Below, piece by piece: positions 63,238 to 64,000 of a stretch of DNA of 64,000 bases. A program made the translations under genes and the position numbers. The notes under the pieces were generated by a model. It saw only the letters and a program-made list of their open reading frames with translations. It was not told the origin of the DNA and made no database searches. Source of the DNA: Pelagomonas calceolata (taxonomy: Eukaryota > Sar > Pelagophyceae > Pelagomonadales > Pelagomonadaceae); the NCBI GenBank assembly GCA_918797485.1, contig CAKKNE010000003.1, forward strand, positions 2,356,001-2,420,000. The letters are read 5' to 3'. Position 1 is the first letter of the stretch. Every line of letters begins with the position of its first letter.

Positions 63238-64000
63238 TTCTATTAGTTTGTATTAATAGCCCAGCCCCCATTGTCTGTCCGTGAAGTTAGTGTAACTAGG
63301 GTATCTCAGCGATCTCTCTGGCAACGGACGGCGACAGCCACAGGTACCTCCTCACGGATCTCTACAAAAAAATTCCCAAAAAGCCGAGTATGAATGCATA
63401 GGGGCGTAAATTCCTTATTAAATTTTGGGACAAGACACTGGCCCGGCCAGAAATGACCGCAGAAACGGCCCCAGCAGCCCCAACCAGCCTGTGCGCTGGC
63501 ACGATGGTCCCTCCGCATCCACTCTTGGGTCAGGCAGCGTTTTTATGCTCGAGTTCGTCGCACAAGGCATGCCACCAAAAACCGGTCTGTGTGCGGCGGT
63601 CGCCGCGGCCGGCGTAAAGCGTCCTCACGGATGGAAGTGAACGTCGGAAGGGCCTTGCCCCCTGCCCGCGGCGACCTCGACGACTTGGTTACGTCGCTGG
63701 TGCATGAGGGCGCGCGGTGGGCGGCTCCACGCACGGCTCGGCGCGCGGTCTTCGGACTTGGAGTAGCTAGACGCGCTACTTGGTTTCGTCACGCTGCTCC
63801 TATTGTGACGCGGGGACGCCATGCGTTTACGGAAGCCCGGAAGAGTACACGGATCGTGGCGGGCGCCGCGGCGACGATTCGCGGCCGCGATCACCCCGTC
63901 GCTCGTGAGTGGGACGCCACCCTCGTCGATTCCGTGCGGCGTCTCGTCCGACCTCACGGGCCCGTCGTATCCCGGCGCTGCGCCTCATTCGCGTCCCGGC
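63238..64000 (+). repeat. Long direct repeat, copy 2 (runs off window)
   Basis: Starts TTCTATTAGTTTGTATTAAT like copy 1 and remains alignable to the window end (...GCGTCCCGGC). The best conserved part is about 63480-63940 (AACCAGCCTGTGCGCTGGCAC). Confidence 0.8.

Noticed and set aside
60399-64000. The two long direct repeats as terminal repeats of one LTR element
   Set aside because: Nothing between them looks like retroelement genes; the interval holds a small coiled-coil gene and an ankyrin gene. A dispersed repeat or segmental duplication fits better.
1-64000. tRNA, rRNA genes and CRISPR arrays
   Set aside because: I looked for T-loop-like GTTCGAATC motifs and regular spacer arrays and saw none that could be supported.

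Overview
The window looks like nuclear DNA of a picoplanktonic stramenopile alga, most likely a pelagophyte of the Aureococcus/Pelagomonas kind. This is inferred from content, not from any search. The DNA is visibly GC-rich and gene-dense, with short intergenic gaps, many convergent pairs and a few overlapping 3' ends. Introns are few and short. Plastid-type presequences occur (an AFAP motif in the gene at 27.3 kb; ClpR-like and MutS2-like proteins with hydrophobic leaders). Above all, most introns are copies of one short element with terminal inverted repeats and 8-bp target duplications, which matches the introner elements known from Micromonas and Aureococcus.

Layout. 0-14.4 kb: EF-hand protein, methyltransferase/F-box/IQ fusion, ankyrin protein, MutS2-like ATPase, secreted propeller protein, serine/threonine dehydratase, 3-ketoacyl reductase-like SDR, sulfotransferase and a Cys-rich three-exon gene. 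14.4-16.5 kb: almost empty. 16.5-31 kb: acidic nuclear-type protein, XPG/PIN-like protein, inositol-phosphate 5-phosphatase, Ku80, dual-specificity phosphatase, small plastid protein, Rab GTPase, a proteasome-fold protein with a signal peptide, a 59-aa basic protein and a PH protein. 31-45 kb: Golgi-type sulfotransferase, ClpR-like protein, nuclear FKBP, PDZ coiled-coil protein, Sfi1-like protein, MAP3K-type kinase and a SHOCT-domain protein. 45-60 kb: BAR-PH-ArfGAP-ankyrin protein, Cys-rich membrane protein, ankyrin protein, CRAL-TRIO protein, LSm6, RUS/DUF647 protein, a receptor-like kinase with DUF285 repeats and a PUB-domain protein. 60-64 kb: two direct copies of a roughly 760-bp repeat flanking a small coiled-coil gene and an ankyrin gene.

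The genes are ordinary housekeeping and signalling genes and do not form a pathway cluster. Two sequence systems run across them. (1) Introners: at least 13 introns in 11 genes share the ends CTGTGTGGAAATCAA / TTGATTTCCACACAG (or a CTGCGCGCAAATC variant) and a palindromic core around CTCGATGGCGTGG. The 5' splice site is usually the first two bases of the 8-bp duplication and the 3' splice site is the CAG of the terminal repeat. They splice in both orientations. (2) A short imperfect palindrome, GCTAGTGTCTTAC-AGGCCGCTAGC, occurs in about a dozen intergenic gaps, nearly always 70-280 bp upstream of a start codon and often between divergent genes. I do not recognise it; a promoter or boundary element is the simplest reading. 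Splice coordinates below come from reading-frame continuity and splice dinucleotides only.
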